Assembly (NCBI RefSeq): GCF_003014695.1
Contig: NZ_PYAS01000001.1
Coordinates: 248,001-312,000, forward strand
Reading direction: 5' to 3'
Origin: Dyadobacter jiangsuensis
GTDB lineage: Bacteria > Bacteroidota > Bacteroidia > Cytophagales > Spirosomataceae
DNA length: 64,000 nucleotides
Positions within the stretch are counted from its first letter, which is position 1. Each line of letters begins with the position of its first letter. This document shows positions 37,193 through 45,501 of the stretch, one piece after another. The notes under the pieces are model-generated. The model saw only the letters and a list, made by a program, of their open reading frames with translations, had not been told where the DNA came from and did no database searches. Position numbers and translations under genes: made by a program.

Positions 37193-38326
37193 TCAAACAA
37201 ACCCATTTTTCCACTTTTGTGCAATCGCCATAGCGGTTTCAAGCATGTACGGAGCCCAGTTTTCAACTTCCCAGGCGGAATTATGCAGATCGGACGAACG
37301 CAGCATGGCTTTTGCTTCACTTACATTTGCGGCCGTTTCAAGAATGTGTGATAACTGCATTTGCTGCTTGTGTAAATCAGGATCTTCGAGCGGTACGGGG
37401 TTCGCACGTCCCGCTAGTGGCGCAAACAGGTGTGCAGGTATGGGAAGCGATTTTCGTGCCAGCGATTTAACAATGCGGTCCATACGCAGAAAATCAGACT
37501 GGAAGGCGGCCTGACTGGCAGGTGTGGCGAGCGCAGTGCCCATTTGTTCGAGCACCACAAATTTGAGATTGGGGCATTGGGGAATGACTTTGCCGAGATA
37601 TTCAAACACTGCTTCGGGCACCGATTCGTCGTGCGTGTCCCGGCGCACGGGCATGTGCGGGGGCGTCATCGTGTCCTCCCAGCTTCCGCCCGAAATGTGG
37701 ATTTCCCGCACCTTGTTGAGTGGGTATAGTCTTAAAATATCCGCAAAATCAATGTTGAAATTGTGAACCTGGCAGTAAAGGTTGTGAAGGTCGAGAATGA
37801 TGAAGCCGTTGACACTTTCTACCAATTGATCCAGGAATGTTCCGTGCTTTCTCACTTCATCGATCGAATAGGAGAAAGCGAGGTTTTCCAGCCCGACCGG
37901 ACATTGGCACGCGTCCTGAATCCTTCGGAGTCGGTCGTTTCCGAGCGCCAGCGTCCGGGAAGTAAGCGGAATGCCGATAGGAGCACCTTTATGGAAATCC
38001 TCGCCGGTCATAAAACCGAAATGCTCGGTAATGTGATCGAAATTGTATTCGCCGGACAGCTTTTTGAGCTTGTCGAGCCATTCCTGTTGCCCGGTCGACC
38101 ATTTGCCGGAAAATAATGAAAAATATACGCCGTGCCCGACCAGCCGGTTATGGCTGCTGAACTCGCTCACCAGATCGGTAAACCAGGCAGGGACTTCGTC
38201 AAATCGGTAAAGTGTATCGAATGACCACTCAATGGCCTCCACTTTTTCTTGTTCAAACAAAGGCAAGGCCGCTTGCAGAATATGAGTGTCCAGGTTGCAG
38301 GCGATCGATGAGTAGATTTCAGACAT
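37193..38326 (-). CDS. DUF692/MNIO family multinuclear iron oxygenase
   Basis: A 377-residue protein from ATG 38326, 13 bases after the stop of the peptide gene; the longer frame to 38464 overlaps that gene and is rejected. The TIM-barrel of the DUF692 (MbnB, TglH, ChrH) family is recognisable by its iron-ligand sites: H65 (GHGVYFSL), H98/E101/H102 (DHITEHFGF), E147 and N148 (VGLENLAF), D179, H181 and N182 (LDLHNLY), H210 (REIHISG), D230 and H232 (DTHDES), and E260 (VLEQMG). These enzymes use two or three Fe ions and O2 to rework cysteine residues of ribosomal peptides (established for the characterised members). A roughly 95-residue C-terminal extension past the barrel (about 283-377) is not explained; it may substitute for the separate partner protein used by other systems. 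Confidence 0.88.
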   Translation of the reverse strand: MSEIYSSIACNLDTHILQAALPLFEQEKVEAIEWSFDTLYRFDEVPAWFTDLVSEFSSHNRLVGHGVYFSLFSGKWSTGQQEWLDKLKKLSGEYNFDHITEHFGFMTGEDFHKGAPIGIPLTSRTLALGNDRLRRIQDACQCPVGLENLAFSYSIDEVRKHGTFLDQLVESVNGFIILDLHNLYCQVHNFNIDFADILRLYPLNKVREIHISGGSWEDTMTPPHMPVRRDTHDESVPEAVFEYLGKVIPQCPNLKFVVLEQMGTALATPASQAAFQSDFLRMDRIVKSLARKSLPIPAHLFAPLAGRANPVPLEDPDLHKQQMQLSHILETAANVSEAKAMLRSSDLHNSAWEVENWAPYMLETAMAIAQKWKNGFV

Positions 38327-38339
38327 GGATACGTAGGAA

Positions 38340-38495
38340 TCAGCCCATTCCACAGGCTGGACAAGGGTCCACCTTTTTATTTTTGGTGGTTTTTTCGCCA
38401 TTTGGTCCAACAGCATTGTCTGTGCAGGCGGTGGCCAATACAGTGACCGTAACCGCGACGGCAACTGCCTGTAATACTGATTTTGAGATTTTCAT
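38340..38495 (-). CDS. Putative MNIO substrate: small signal-peptide protein ending CPACGMG
   Basis: A 51-residue protein (ATG 38493-38495, stop TGA 38340-38342), too short for routine calling. It starts with a basic, hydrophobic signal (MKISKSVLQAVAVAV) ending near LATAC, where C24 could be a lipobox cysteine or a cleavage site. A short Lys/Thr-rich linker (GEKTTKNKK) follows, and the protein finishes with DPCPACGMG, two cysteines as C-x-x-C in the last seven residues (C45 and C48). The gene lies 13 bases before the MNIO gene on the same strand. The shape (leader-like N-terminus, cysteine-rich end, immediately upstream of an MNIO) is that of a modified peptide precursor; C-x-x-C-G-M-G also looks like a metal site, so copper binding is plausible. 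Product and role are inferred. Confidence 0.7.
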   Translation of the reverse strand: MKISKSVLQAVAVAVTVTVLATACTDNAVGPNGEKTTKNKKVDPCPACGMG

Positions 38496-38752
38496 AAGGG
38501 CGTTTGTTAAGGTGAATCTGGGAATACAGGGGAAAGATGTATTTGGGGAGGATTTGGTTGTAACTGCTGATGATTAAATTCCCGCTATCTGAATATGCTC
38601 GTTCGAATCATGAAAGACACCAATCTGGTGTTAGAAAATGTCAATTCACTACTTATTTGTTGCGTTGAATCATAGGATCTTTGGTGCTGTTGATTATCAC
38701 TATTCGAATATTAAATGGGTTGCGTACCATTTTTCATCATACAAAGGAGAAC
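38496..38752. other. Divergent promoter region between peptide operon and PSD1 gene
   Basis: No gene on either strand. It must contain the promoters of both the minus-strand peptide/MNIO operon and the plus-strand PSD1 gene. AAAGGAGAAC just before 38753 is a good ribosome site. No convincing TAnnTTTG element was found for the minus strand. Confidence 0.35.
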
Positions 38753-41071
38753 ATGCGCTTACAGACCTTCACGAAGTGTTTTTTCGGGATTACGATACTG
38801 ATTGGTTCGGCCGTATTCTGCTTTCGGTGCGTCCACACAAAAAAGAGCGGGAGAAATTCCAGCGAGGTTTCGTACAGTTTTCAGGTAAGGCCTATTCTTT
38901 CCGACAAATGCTTTGCATGCCATGGCCCCGATGCCAAGCACCGGGAGGCGGGGTTGCGACTGGACATGGCGGAAAGTGCCTATGCGAAACTCCGGGACGG
39001 AAAGGGGTTTGTCATCGTTCCCGGTAATGCGGAAGCATCGGAAGTTTACAAACGGATTATTTCGGTGGATGCGGATTATCAAATGCCTACGCCGGAGTCG
39101 CATTTGGGACTACTCACCAAAGAGGAAACCGAAATTTTGAAAAAGTGGATTTCGCAGGGAGCTAAATATGAGAAGCATTGGGCGTTTGTGGCTCCGAAGC
39201 AAAGCGCCTTACCTGAAATAGGGGATGAAAACTGGCCTAAGAATGAAATAGATTACTTTGCCCTTGCAAAGATGGAAGAGGTCGGGTTGGAGCCTAACGA
39301 GCCCGCGGGACAAGAACAATTGATCAAGAGGCTGTCGCTGGACCTTACCGGCCTGGCACCGTCGCCGGAGCTTCAAAAGAAGTTTCAGGATGATGGTACT
39401 GAAAAGAGTTATGAGAAAATCGTCGACCAACTCCTGAGCCAGCCGGCTTACGGAGAAAAAATGGCCGTGCACTGGCTCGATATTGCGCGTTATGGTGATT
39501 CATTTGGATATCAGAACGATCATTCCAGAACGCAATGGCCCTGGCGCGACTGGGTGATCAACGCATTCAACCGGAACATGCCTTATGATAAGTTCGTGAC
39601 ATGGCAACTAGCCGGCGATATGCTGCCCAATGCCGGGAAAGAGCAGATTCTGGCTACCGCTTTCCTGCGGAATCACAAATACAACGAGGAGGCCGGTATC
39701 ATTCTGGAAGAGTACCGCATTGAATATAATCTGGATAAAACGAAGACGGTCAGTTCCGGGCTGATGGGCCTTACTGTGGAATGTGCGCAGTGCCACGACC
39801 ACAAGTATGACCCGATTTCGCAGGAAGATTACTACCGGTTGTTTGCTTTTTTTAATAACTCCAAAGAAAAGGGTCAGGACAAAATCCAGGGCGGCGTAGC
39901 GGTGGCACCGATATTGGAAGTGACGGACGCTGAACGAAAAGGTATCCTGAATTTCATCAATAGTGCCGATACAAGTACCATCTGGCTTTCGGTCATGAGC
40001 GAGAATGATACACTCCGCCCCACACACATTCTGAACAGGGGCGTGTACGACGCGCCCGGGAGAGTTGTGACGGCGAGTAGTTTAAAATCGGTGATGCCAT
40101 TCGATACCACGAAATATGCGAGAAACCGTTTGGGACTCGCGGGATGGATGTTTAATAAGAATAATCCGCTGACGGCCCGGGTGTTTGTGAACCGGGTGTG
40201 GCAGGAGTTTTTCGGCCGGGGGATTGTCAAAAGTGCCGGCGACTTTGGAATGCAGGGGGATTTGCCCTCACATCCCGCATTGCTCGACTGGCTCGCGGTT
40301 GACTTCATGAACCACGGCTGGAATGTGAAGCGCCTTGTGAAGCAAATCGTCACCTCCGCTACCTACCGGCAGTCGTCGAAACTCACCGAAGAAAAGAAAG
40401 AGAAGGATCCCGAGAATATATATCTGTCGCGCGGGGCGCGCTACCGCGTACCCGCCGAGATGGTGCGGGACATTGTCTTGTCGACCAGCGGCCTGCTAAA
40501 CCCCGAAATAGGCGGGGTGAGTGTGAAGCCCTATCAGCCCAAGGGGCTTTGGGAGGGCAGCACGGCCAACAGGGGCGACCTGACGAAATATGTGCAGGAT
40601 ACGGCCGGCAAACTCTACCGGCGGGGCCTCTACACTTTTGTGAAGGTGACGTTGCCTCCGCCCGCGATGATTGTGTTCGACGCCAGTAACCGGGACCATT
40701 GCGAGGTAAAAAGGCAAAAAACCAATACCCCTTTGCAGGCGCTGATCATGCTGAACGACCCTGCGGTGCTGGAAGCATCGCGCGTGCTCGCCGAGCGCAC
40801 GGTTGCCCGGAAAATACCGGTGGAGGAAAAGATACGGCAGCTGTTTCAGCGAATTGTGTGCCGCAAGCCGACGGAGAAAGAAGTGAACTTGCTGGTAGGT
40901 TACTATCATTCCGAGTTTGCCAAATTCTCGAAGGATCAGCAAAAAGCCGTGAAAGTGCTGAATGTGGGAGATTTTGTACATGAAAAGCGAGTGCGAAAAG
41001 ACGAGGCAGCTGCATTGATGCGGGTCATCAGCACGATTTATAATATGGAAGAAACAATCACCAAGTCCTGA
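38753..41071 (+). CDS. PSCyt1/PSCyt2/DUF1553 (planctomycete cytochrome) protein
   Basis: A 772-residue protein from ATG 38753 (AAAGGAGAAC directly upstream); the frame begins earlier but without support. An N-terminal membrane or signal segment is followed by a planctomycete-type cytochrome c domain (PSCyt1) with heme site CFACHGPD (about residues 53-60). The PSCyt2/DUF1549 domain carries a second heme site, CAQCHDHKYDP (about 360), and the C-terminal DUF1553 domain contains VFVNRVWQEFFGRG. Proteins of this set (PSD1) are paired with DUF1501 proteins and probably handle secreted substrates with electron transfer; the function is not established. The next gene is the DUF1501 partner, 27 bases downstream. 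Confidence 0.9.
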   Translation: MRLQTFTKCFFGITILIGSAVFCFRCVHTKKSGRNSSEVSYSFQVRPILSDKCFACHGPDAKHREAGLRLDMAESAYAKLRDGKGFVIVPGNAEASEVYKRIISVDADYQMPTPESHLGLLTKEETEILKKWISQGAKYEKHWAFVAPKQSALPEIGDENWPKNEIDYFALAKMEEVGLEPNEPAGQEQLIKRLSLDLTGLAPSPELQKKFQDDGTEKSYEKIVDQLLSQPAYGEKMAVHWLDIARYGDSFGYQNDHSRTQWPWRDWVINAFNRNMPYDKFVTWQLAGDMLPNAGKEQILATAFLRNHKYNEEAGIILEEYRIEYNLDKTKTVSSGLMGLTVECAQCHDHKYDPISQEDYYRLFAFFNNSKEKGQDKIQGGVAVAPILEVTDAERKGILNFINSADTSTIWLSVMSENDTLRPTHILNRGVYDAPGRVVTASSLKSVMPFDTTKYARNRLGLAGWMFNKNNPLTARVFVNRVWQEFFGRGIVKSAGDFGMQGDLPSHPALLDWLAVDFMNHGWNVKRLVKQIVTSATYRQSSKLTEEKKEKDPENIYLSRGARYRVPAEMVRDIVLSTSGLLNPEIGGVSVKPYQPKGLWEGSTANRGDLTKYVQDTAGKLYRRGLYTFVKVTLPPPAMIVFDASNRDHCEVKRQKTNTPLQALIMLNDPAVLEASRVLAERTVARKIPVEEKIRQLFQRIVCRKPTEKEVNLLVGYYHSEFAKFSKDQQKAVKVLNVGDFVHEKRVRKDEAAALMRVISTIYNMEETITKS

Positions 41072-41098
41072 CAAAACCATCCGCATTGACTTACCGCT

Positions 41099-42556
41099 AT
41101 GGAAAAGCCCATTTTTGATTTTGGTATGAATATCAACCGCAGGCACTTCTTGTCGAAGATGAGCCTGGGCCTGGGAAGCGCGGCGTTGGGCTCGCTTTTA
41201 ATACCCGACATATTCAAGGGCGGGGAGGAAACGAGCGTCAACGATATCGTATCCGGATTGCCGCATTTTGCCCCCAAAGCGAAACGCGTCATCTATCTCT
41301 TTCAAAATGGGGCACCTTCTCAGTATGAGTTGTTCGACCATAAGCCGTTGCTCAATAAGATGTTCGGGGAGAATCTGCCGGAATCGGTGAGGGGAGGGCA
41401 GCGGCTGACGGGCATGACGGCCAATCAGACGAGCTTCCCATTGGCAGGGTCGATTTTCAATTTCGCTCAGCATGGCCGCTCGGGCGCGTGGGTGAGCGAG
41501 TTGCTCCCGCATACGGCGAGGATCGCGGACGACCTCTGCTTCATTAAGTCTATGAATACGGACGCGATCAACCACGATCCTGCGCTCACTTTTTTTCAAA
41601 GCGGGGCGCAGGTGGGAAGCCGCCCCAGTATGGGTGCCTGGCTCAGTTACGGCCTTGGCAGCGAAAATCAGAATTTGCCCGCCTTCTGCGTGCTGCTGTC
41701 GCGCGGGATCGGTAATGGGCAAGGTGTGTATTCCAAGCTTTGGACGAACGGCTTTCTCGACTCGGTGCACCAGGGCGTGCAATTCAGCAGCGGAGAGAAT
41801 CCTGTACTTTACCTGGGTGATCCTGATGGTATGGATCGGAGCGAGCGGCGCGAAATGCTCGACAAGCTGGCGGCATTGAACGAAGGGACTTTTGCCGAGT
41901 ACCAGGATCCAGAGATTACCACGAAAATCCAGCAGTATGAAATGGCGTTTCGGATGCAGGCCGCCGTTCCGGAAATTACGGATATGAGCAAAGAGCCGGA
42001 GTCGATCGTGAAATTGTACGGTCCCGATTGCCTGGTGCCCGGCACGTACGCGGCCAATTGTCTGTTGGCCAGGAAACTATCCGAGCAGGGCGTGCGGTTC
42101 GTCCAGTTATATCACCAGGGCTGGGACGGGCACTCCAATCTGCCGAAGGAGATTAGAGCGCAATCAATGGATGTGGACCAGGCTTCCGCGGCATTGGTAA
42201 CGGATTTGAAACAGCGGGGCTTGCTGGACGAAACACTGGTGATCTGGGGTGGGGAATTTGGAAGGACCAACTATTGCCAGGGTAAGTTTTCGAAAGAAGA
42301 CTACGGGCGCGACCATCACCCGAGGGCATTTACGATCTGGATGGCTGGCGGAGGCATCAAACCGGGGATTTCTTATGGGCAGACCGACGATTTCGGTTAT
42401 AATATCGTAAAGGACCCGGTTCATGTTCATGATCTGCATGCTACGATTCTCAACCAGCTGGGGCTCGATCACGAAAAATTGGTCTTCAAACACCAGGGCC
42501 GGCGTTATCGTCTCACCGACGTGGCGGGTAAGCTGGTTAAAGGAATCATTGCCTGA
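41099..42556 (+). CDS. DUF1501 (sulfatase-like fold) exported protein
   Basis: A 485-residue protein with a twin-arginine-like signal NINRRHFLSKMSLGLGSAAL near residues 10-29. It is followed by the DUF1501 domain (RVIYLFQNGAPSQYELFDHKP, then SELLPHTARIADDLCFIKSMNTDA, then WGGEFGRTNYCQG). The domain has the alkaline-phosphatase-like fold, and the conserved Asp/His positions are present (NTDAINHDP, YGRDHHPRAF, GWDGHSN). The partner of the PSD1 gene upstream, with which it forms a two-gene operon. The pair is widespread in Planctomycetes and Bacteroidota. Tat export is inferred from the RR motif. Confidence 0.9.
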   Translation: MEKPIFDFGMNINRRHFLSKMSLGLGSAALGSLLIPDIFKGGEETSVNDIVSGLPHFAPKAKRVIYLFQNGAPSQYELFDHKPLLNKMFGENLPESVRGGQRLTGMTANQTSFPLAGSIFNFAQHGRSGAWVSELLPHTARIADDLCFIKSMNTDAINHDPALTFFQSGAQVGSRPSMGAWLSYGLGSENQNLPAFCVLLSRGIGNGQGVYSKLWTNGFLDSVHQGVQFSSGENPVLYLGDPDGMDRSERREMLDKLAALNEGTFAEYQDPEITTKIQQYEMAFRMQAAVPEITDMSKEPESIVKLYGPDCLVPGTYAANCLLARKLSEQGVRFVQLYHQGWDGHSNLPKEIRAQSMDVDQASAALVTDLKQRGLLDETLVIWGGEFGRTNYCQGKFSKEDYGRDHHPRAFTIWMAGGGIKPGISYGQTDDFGYNIVKDPVHVHDLHATILNQLGLDHEKLVFKHQGRRYRLTDVAGKLVKGIIA

Positions 42557-42562
42557 GCGTCG

Positions 42563-43030
42563 TTATCTGATGTATTTCGGGATAAATTCAATCTCTGTGT
42601 CGTGCGGGATTTTGGGCACGATGGCGAAAACATAATCCACGCCGCCGACCGGCTGTGATCCGTAGCGAAGGTCAGCGGTAATTGTCAATCTGTTGCGTGC
42701 ACAGTTCGCCGTTACATTTTGAGCCATCACAGCTGCATGTGTATGATTTTTGACACTGACTACGATCAGACTTTTGGTATTGAAGTCGATCTTTTTCTTT
42801 AAATACCGGATAAAAACTTTTTGGTATAATTCATCGTCGTTCTGAATTACTTCATAATCAATATCGAAATTGCCGGGATCTTTCAGACGGGCTCCCGGAT
42901 TTAATTCATCATTCAGCAATTCGAACTTTACAGCACCCTCTTCGCATTTGTAGACATAAAGCTCTTCCTCCTTACACGAACAGGTAAGAATACCGATAAG
43001 GCATATGATGGAAGCTGTAAAGTTGCCCAC
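42563..43030 (-). CDS. Hypothetical lipoprotein, start GTG
   Basis: A 155-residue protein starting with GTG at 43030. A lipoprotein-type signal has Cys at 17 (or 19, ILTCSCK). The mature part is acidic and contains Cys29 (YKCEE) and Cys111 (NCARN), which might form a disulfide. The end is beta-rich (RLTITADLRYGSQ, DYVFAIVPKI). No family recognised. It is convergent with DUF1501 (6 bases between stops). Base composition here is lower in GC than in the flanking genes, suggesting a separate origin. Confidence 0.65.
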   Translation of the reverse strand: MGNFTASIICLIGILTCSCKEEELYVYKCEEGAVKFELLNDELNPGARLKDPGNFDIDYEVIQNDDELYQKVFIRYLKKKIDFNTKSLIVVSVKNHTHAAVMAQNVTANCARNRLTITADLRYGSQPVGGVDYVFAIVPKIPHDTEIEFIPKYIR

Positions 43031-43202
43031 GGATGCTCCGATTATGAGTAATGTAACTGCTTTGTATCGCTGATATTGATGATTGACTTATGTGAATTTG
43101 AAACTTGTTTTATACAAACAAATTTATGAATGACAATATTGTTTAAGAAAATAAAAAGGCTACCATTCGCAAATAGAAATAAAACTGAAAAGTTTAATGC
43201 TG
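43031..43202. other. AT-rich intergenic spacer
   Basis: Only A/T-rich sequence with several A and T runs is seen; no hairpin followed by a T-run and no open frame of note. Confidence 0.35.
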
Positions 43203-44474
43203 TTACAAGAATAGCAGCTTGATCACAGGTTTAAGTTCTTCAAAGCTGAGAATCGTCCAGGGGATTTGACGTGGATAGAAAATAACATATTGAGTAGGCA
43301 GTAAAACGCAAATGGTTGCTGCTGCCATGTACAGATATTTTATGTTGCGAACCTCATACCTGCTGATGATAAATGCCGAGATAATCATTAGCGGAAATGC
43401 ATAAGTCAGGCTTCGTGATATGTCGAACACAGCATACGCAACCAGTATGTGGCCGGCCATGAGCGACAGCATTAGCAAAGATAGCAATGTATTTCCCTTT
43501 TTTATCAGCAGACCAACGGCAAACAGATACAGTACCCAAAAGCCCTCGAAGGTGAGAAAAACTCCCGAAAGCCTGTGCTTGAACTGGAAGGGAACCAGAC
43601 TCAATTCGACGCCCGAACCCGAGCCGGTGGGAGTATGTAAGTTAAATAACGTTGCTATTAATGTTCTGACTATCAGGTATGATATGCCAACCATCAGCAC
43701 GACGGAAGAAGTCCTTTGGAGCCAGTCTTTCTTACTTCCCAATTGCCTGAATGATTTCAGCTCGAAATCCGACTCCGAAAGCAGGTGGAAAAGAAAGACG
43801 GAAGCCAGCGCGATTACAGCCCGCTCGTCCGTCCAGCATGCCAATGTCAATGAGAGAAAGATCCCGACACGGTTTTTAAGGTACATTCCCAGGGTCAGGA
43901 AGAAATAAGCGAAGGCATCAAACCAAAAATCATAATCCCAAAAGAAGGCCTTTGCAAGGTAAATGGTGGAGCTTCCCATGACAAACAACAGAACCGTCAT
44001 CGGAGATAGTCGCCGCAGCAATATTTTTATTAGCATAAAAAGGAATGGTACCAATAATGCGGACTGTATTAAATAGATAGCGACCACACTTGTTCCAGTC
44101 GAACCTGCATTCACGCCAATTAATCCGGCGAGTAATGGAACGGTAAATCTGAAATCTATTTTGCCTCCATGTGTCTCTTTATCGACCGTGACTGTTGACA
44201 TTGGATCCGATATTTTGTCAAAAAAGTAAGCATAATTCACTCCGATATTATCGTCAAAAATTAGTTCCAAATATTTTGGGTAGGTGAATAGCAGCACGAT
44301 GCCAAATATAATAACCGAAGTGATCATTATCCTGCGGTCAGAACTCAGGCACTTAGTTAAATTGTTTTCATTGAAAATGTATTTTATCGAATAATTAGCG
44401 GTTCGCTTTTTGAGCGATTTAGTGGAGACCGGTAAGGTTTCCGGGACTGAACGAAACGGAAATGTTTGTTCCAT
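43203..44474 (-). CDS. Hypothetical polytopic membrane protein (GT-C-like)
   Basis: A 423-residue protein with roughly ten to eleven transmembrane helices after a basic N-terminus. I recognise no family with certainty. The overall pattern resembles GT-C glycosyltransferase or polymerase-like membrane proteins: a first helix near 50-70, an acidic extracytoplasmic loop with IFDDNIGVNYAYFFD, then helices, and a second acidic loop (FFWDYDFWFDAF). In GT-C enzymes Asp residues in the first loop are catalytic. This is only an analogy. Lower GC than neighbours and no functional partners nearby. ATG at 44474. Confidence 0.6.
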   Translation of the reverse strand: MEQTFPFRSVPETLPVSTKSLKKRTANYSIKYIFNENNLTKCLSSDRRIMITSVIIFGIVLLFTYPKYLELIFDDNIGVNYAYFFDKISDPMSTVTVDKETHGGKIDFRFTVPLLAGLIGVNAGSTGTSVVAIYLIQSALLVPFLFMLIKILLRRLSPMTVLLFVMGSSTIYLAKAFFWDYDFWFDAFAYFFLTLGMYLKNRVGIFLSLTLACWTDERAVIALASVFLFHLLSESDFELKSFRQLGSKKDWLQRTSSVVLMVGISYLIVRTLIATLFNLHTPTGSGSGVELSLVPFQFKHRLSGVFLTFEGFWVLYLFAVGLLIKKGNTLLSLLMLSLMAGHILVAYAVFDISRSLTYAFPLMIISAFIISRYEVRNIKYLYMAAATICVLLPTQYVIFYPRQIPWTILSFEELKPVIKLLFL

Positions 44475-44600
44475 GAAGTGTATTCTAAGGATGAATAGCT
44501 GGGTTCGGATATACAGACCCAGTTAAAGCCTTCGACAGTTGCCTCTATTCAATAAAATTTTTGAGTAATTTTATATTTGTTCCAATATTATCCCGCAGCT

Positions 44601-45476
44601 ATGCATCGAATGTTACGATCACTGAAATCAGCCGCTTTCGCAACGATTACTTTTTTGCTATTAATGCCCGCCTCTGTCTATGGGCAATCTGACACCTATG
44701 AAGTATTCGCGATCAAATTCGCCGGTACCGACAAGCAGTTTTATGAAGCCGAGTGGGCGAGCGGAGGCGGAAAAGATGTGCCGGTCCCGATCAGTTTCAT
44801 GTTTTGGTTGTTGAAGGGAAAAAATGGCCGGAATATCCTCGTAGATGCCGGGTTTATGCCGGAAAAGGTCAAGGAAGAGGAGTTTTTCAAAATAGCCGGC
44901 TATATCCGTCCCGACTCGGCATTGCTGAAATTGGGCGTGAAGCCCGGGGACGTGAGCGATATTATTCTGTCACACCCGCATTGGGACCACCTGGGCGGCG
45001 TCACGCTGTTTCCAAATGCTACGCTTTGGATGCAAAAGGCCGATTTTGACGGTTTCGTGGGGACAGCCTGGCAAAAGGACGGACGCAAGGGCGGGTTTGC
45101 ACAGAGTGACGTGCGGACGGTGATCGACCTCAACCTGGCGGGAAAGCTAAGCCTGATCGCGGGAGATAACAAAGAGATCCTTCCGGGCGTGACCGTTTTT
45201 ACAGGTTCGAAACATACCTATGATTCACAGTACGTGATGGTTAGTAACGGCAAGGAAAAGGTCGTGATTGCCTCAGACAATATATGGATTTATTACAGCC
45301 TCGATCATCTCACGCCTCCTTCACCGGGCGGTACCACCGATCCGCAGGGCTATGTCGACGCCATGAAGCGAATGAAATCCCTCGTAAGCGATCCGAAATA
45401 CATCCTGCCGGGCCACGATTCGAGGGTATTCGAAAAATTTCCGGAAGCCGCTCCGGGTGTCGCGGCGATCAGGTAA
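44601..45476 (+). CDS. Secreted MBL-fold metallo-hydrolase (lactonase-like)
   Basis: Taken from ATG 44601 (291 residues); the frame begins with a TTG at 44577. Signal peptide MLRSLKSAAFATITFLLLMP..., cleaved near YGQS. The zinc site HPHWDHLGG (H-x-H-x-D-H), then GSKHTYDSQ, DNIWIYY, and GHDSRVF make the complete set of ligands of an MBL hydrolase close to N-acyl-homoserine-lactonase-like (AttM/AiiA) proteins. It should act on a lactone or ester outside the cytoplasm. It faces the next barrel gene tail to tail with 25 bases between stops. Confidence 0.88.
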   Translation: MHRMLRSLKSAAFATITFLLLMPASVYGQSDTYEVFAIKFAGTDKQFYEAEWASGGGKDVPVPISFMFWLLKGKNGRNILVDAGFMPEKVKEEEFFKIAGYIRPDSALLKLGVKPGDVSDIILSHPHWDHLGGVTLFPNATLWMQKADFDGFVGTAWQKDGRKGGFAQSDVRTVIDLNLAGKLSLIAGDNKEILPGVTVFTGSKHTYDSQYVMVSNGKEKVVIASDNIWIYYSLDHLTPPSPGGTTDPQGYVDAMKRMKSLVSDPKYILPGHDSRVFEKFPEAAPGVAAIR

Positions 45477-45501
45477 TGCGAGTTGGGCTGGGGCTTGCCG
45501 T

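Noticed and set aside
38326..38464. Extended N-terminus of the MNIO frame
   Set aside because: It overlaps the 51-residue peptide gene in another frame; the ATG at 38326, 13 bases after the peptide stop, fits the family start better.
38212..38577. Plus-strand frame of 121 codons across the peptide gene
   Set aside because: It is antisense to both the peptide and MNIO starts and lacks any domain; the minus-strand peptide has a signal and a Cys motif.
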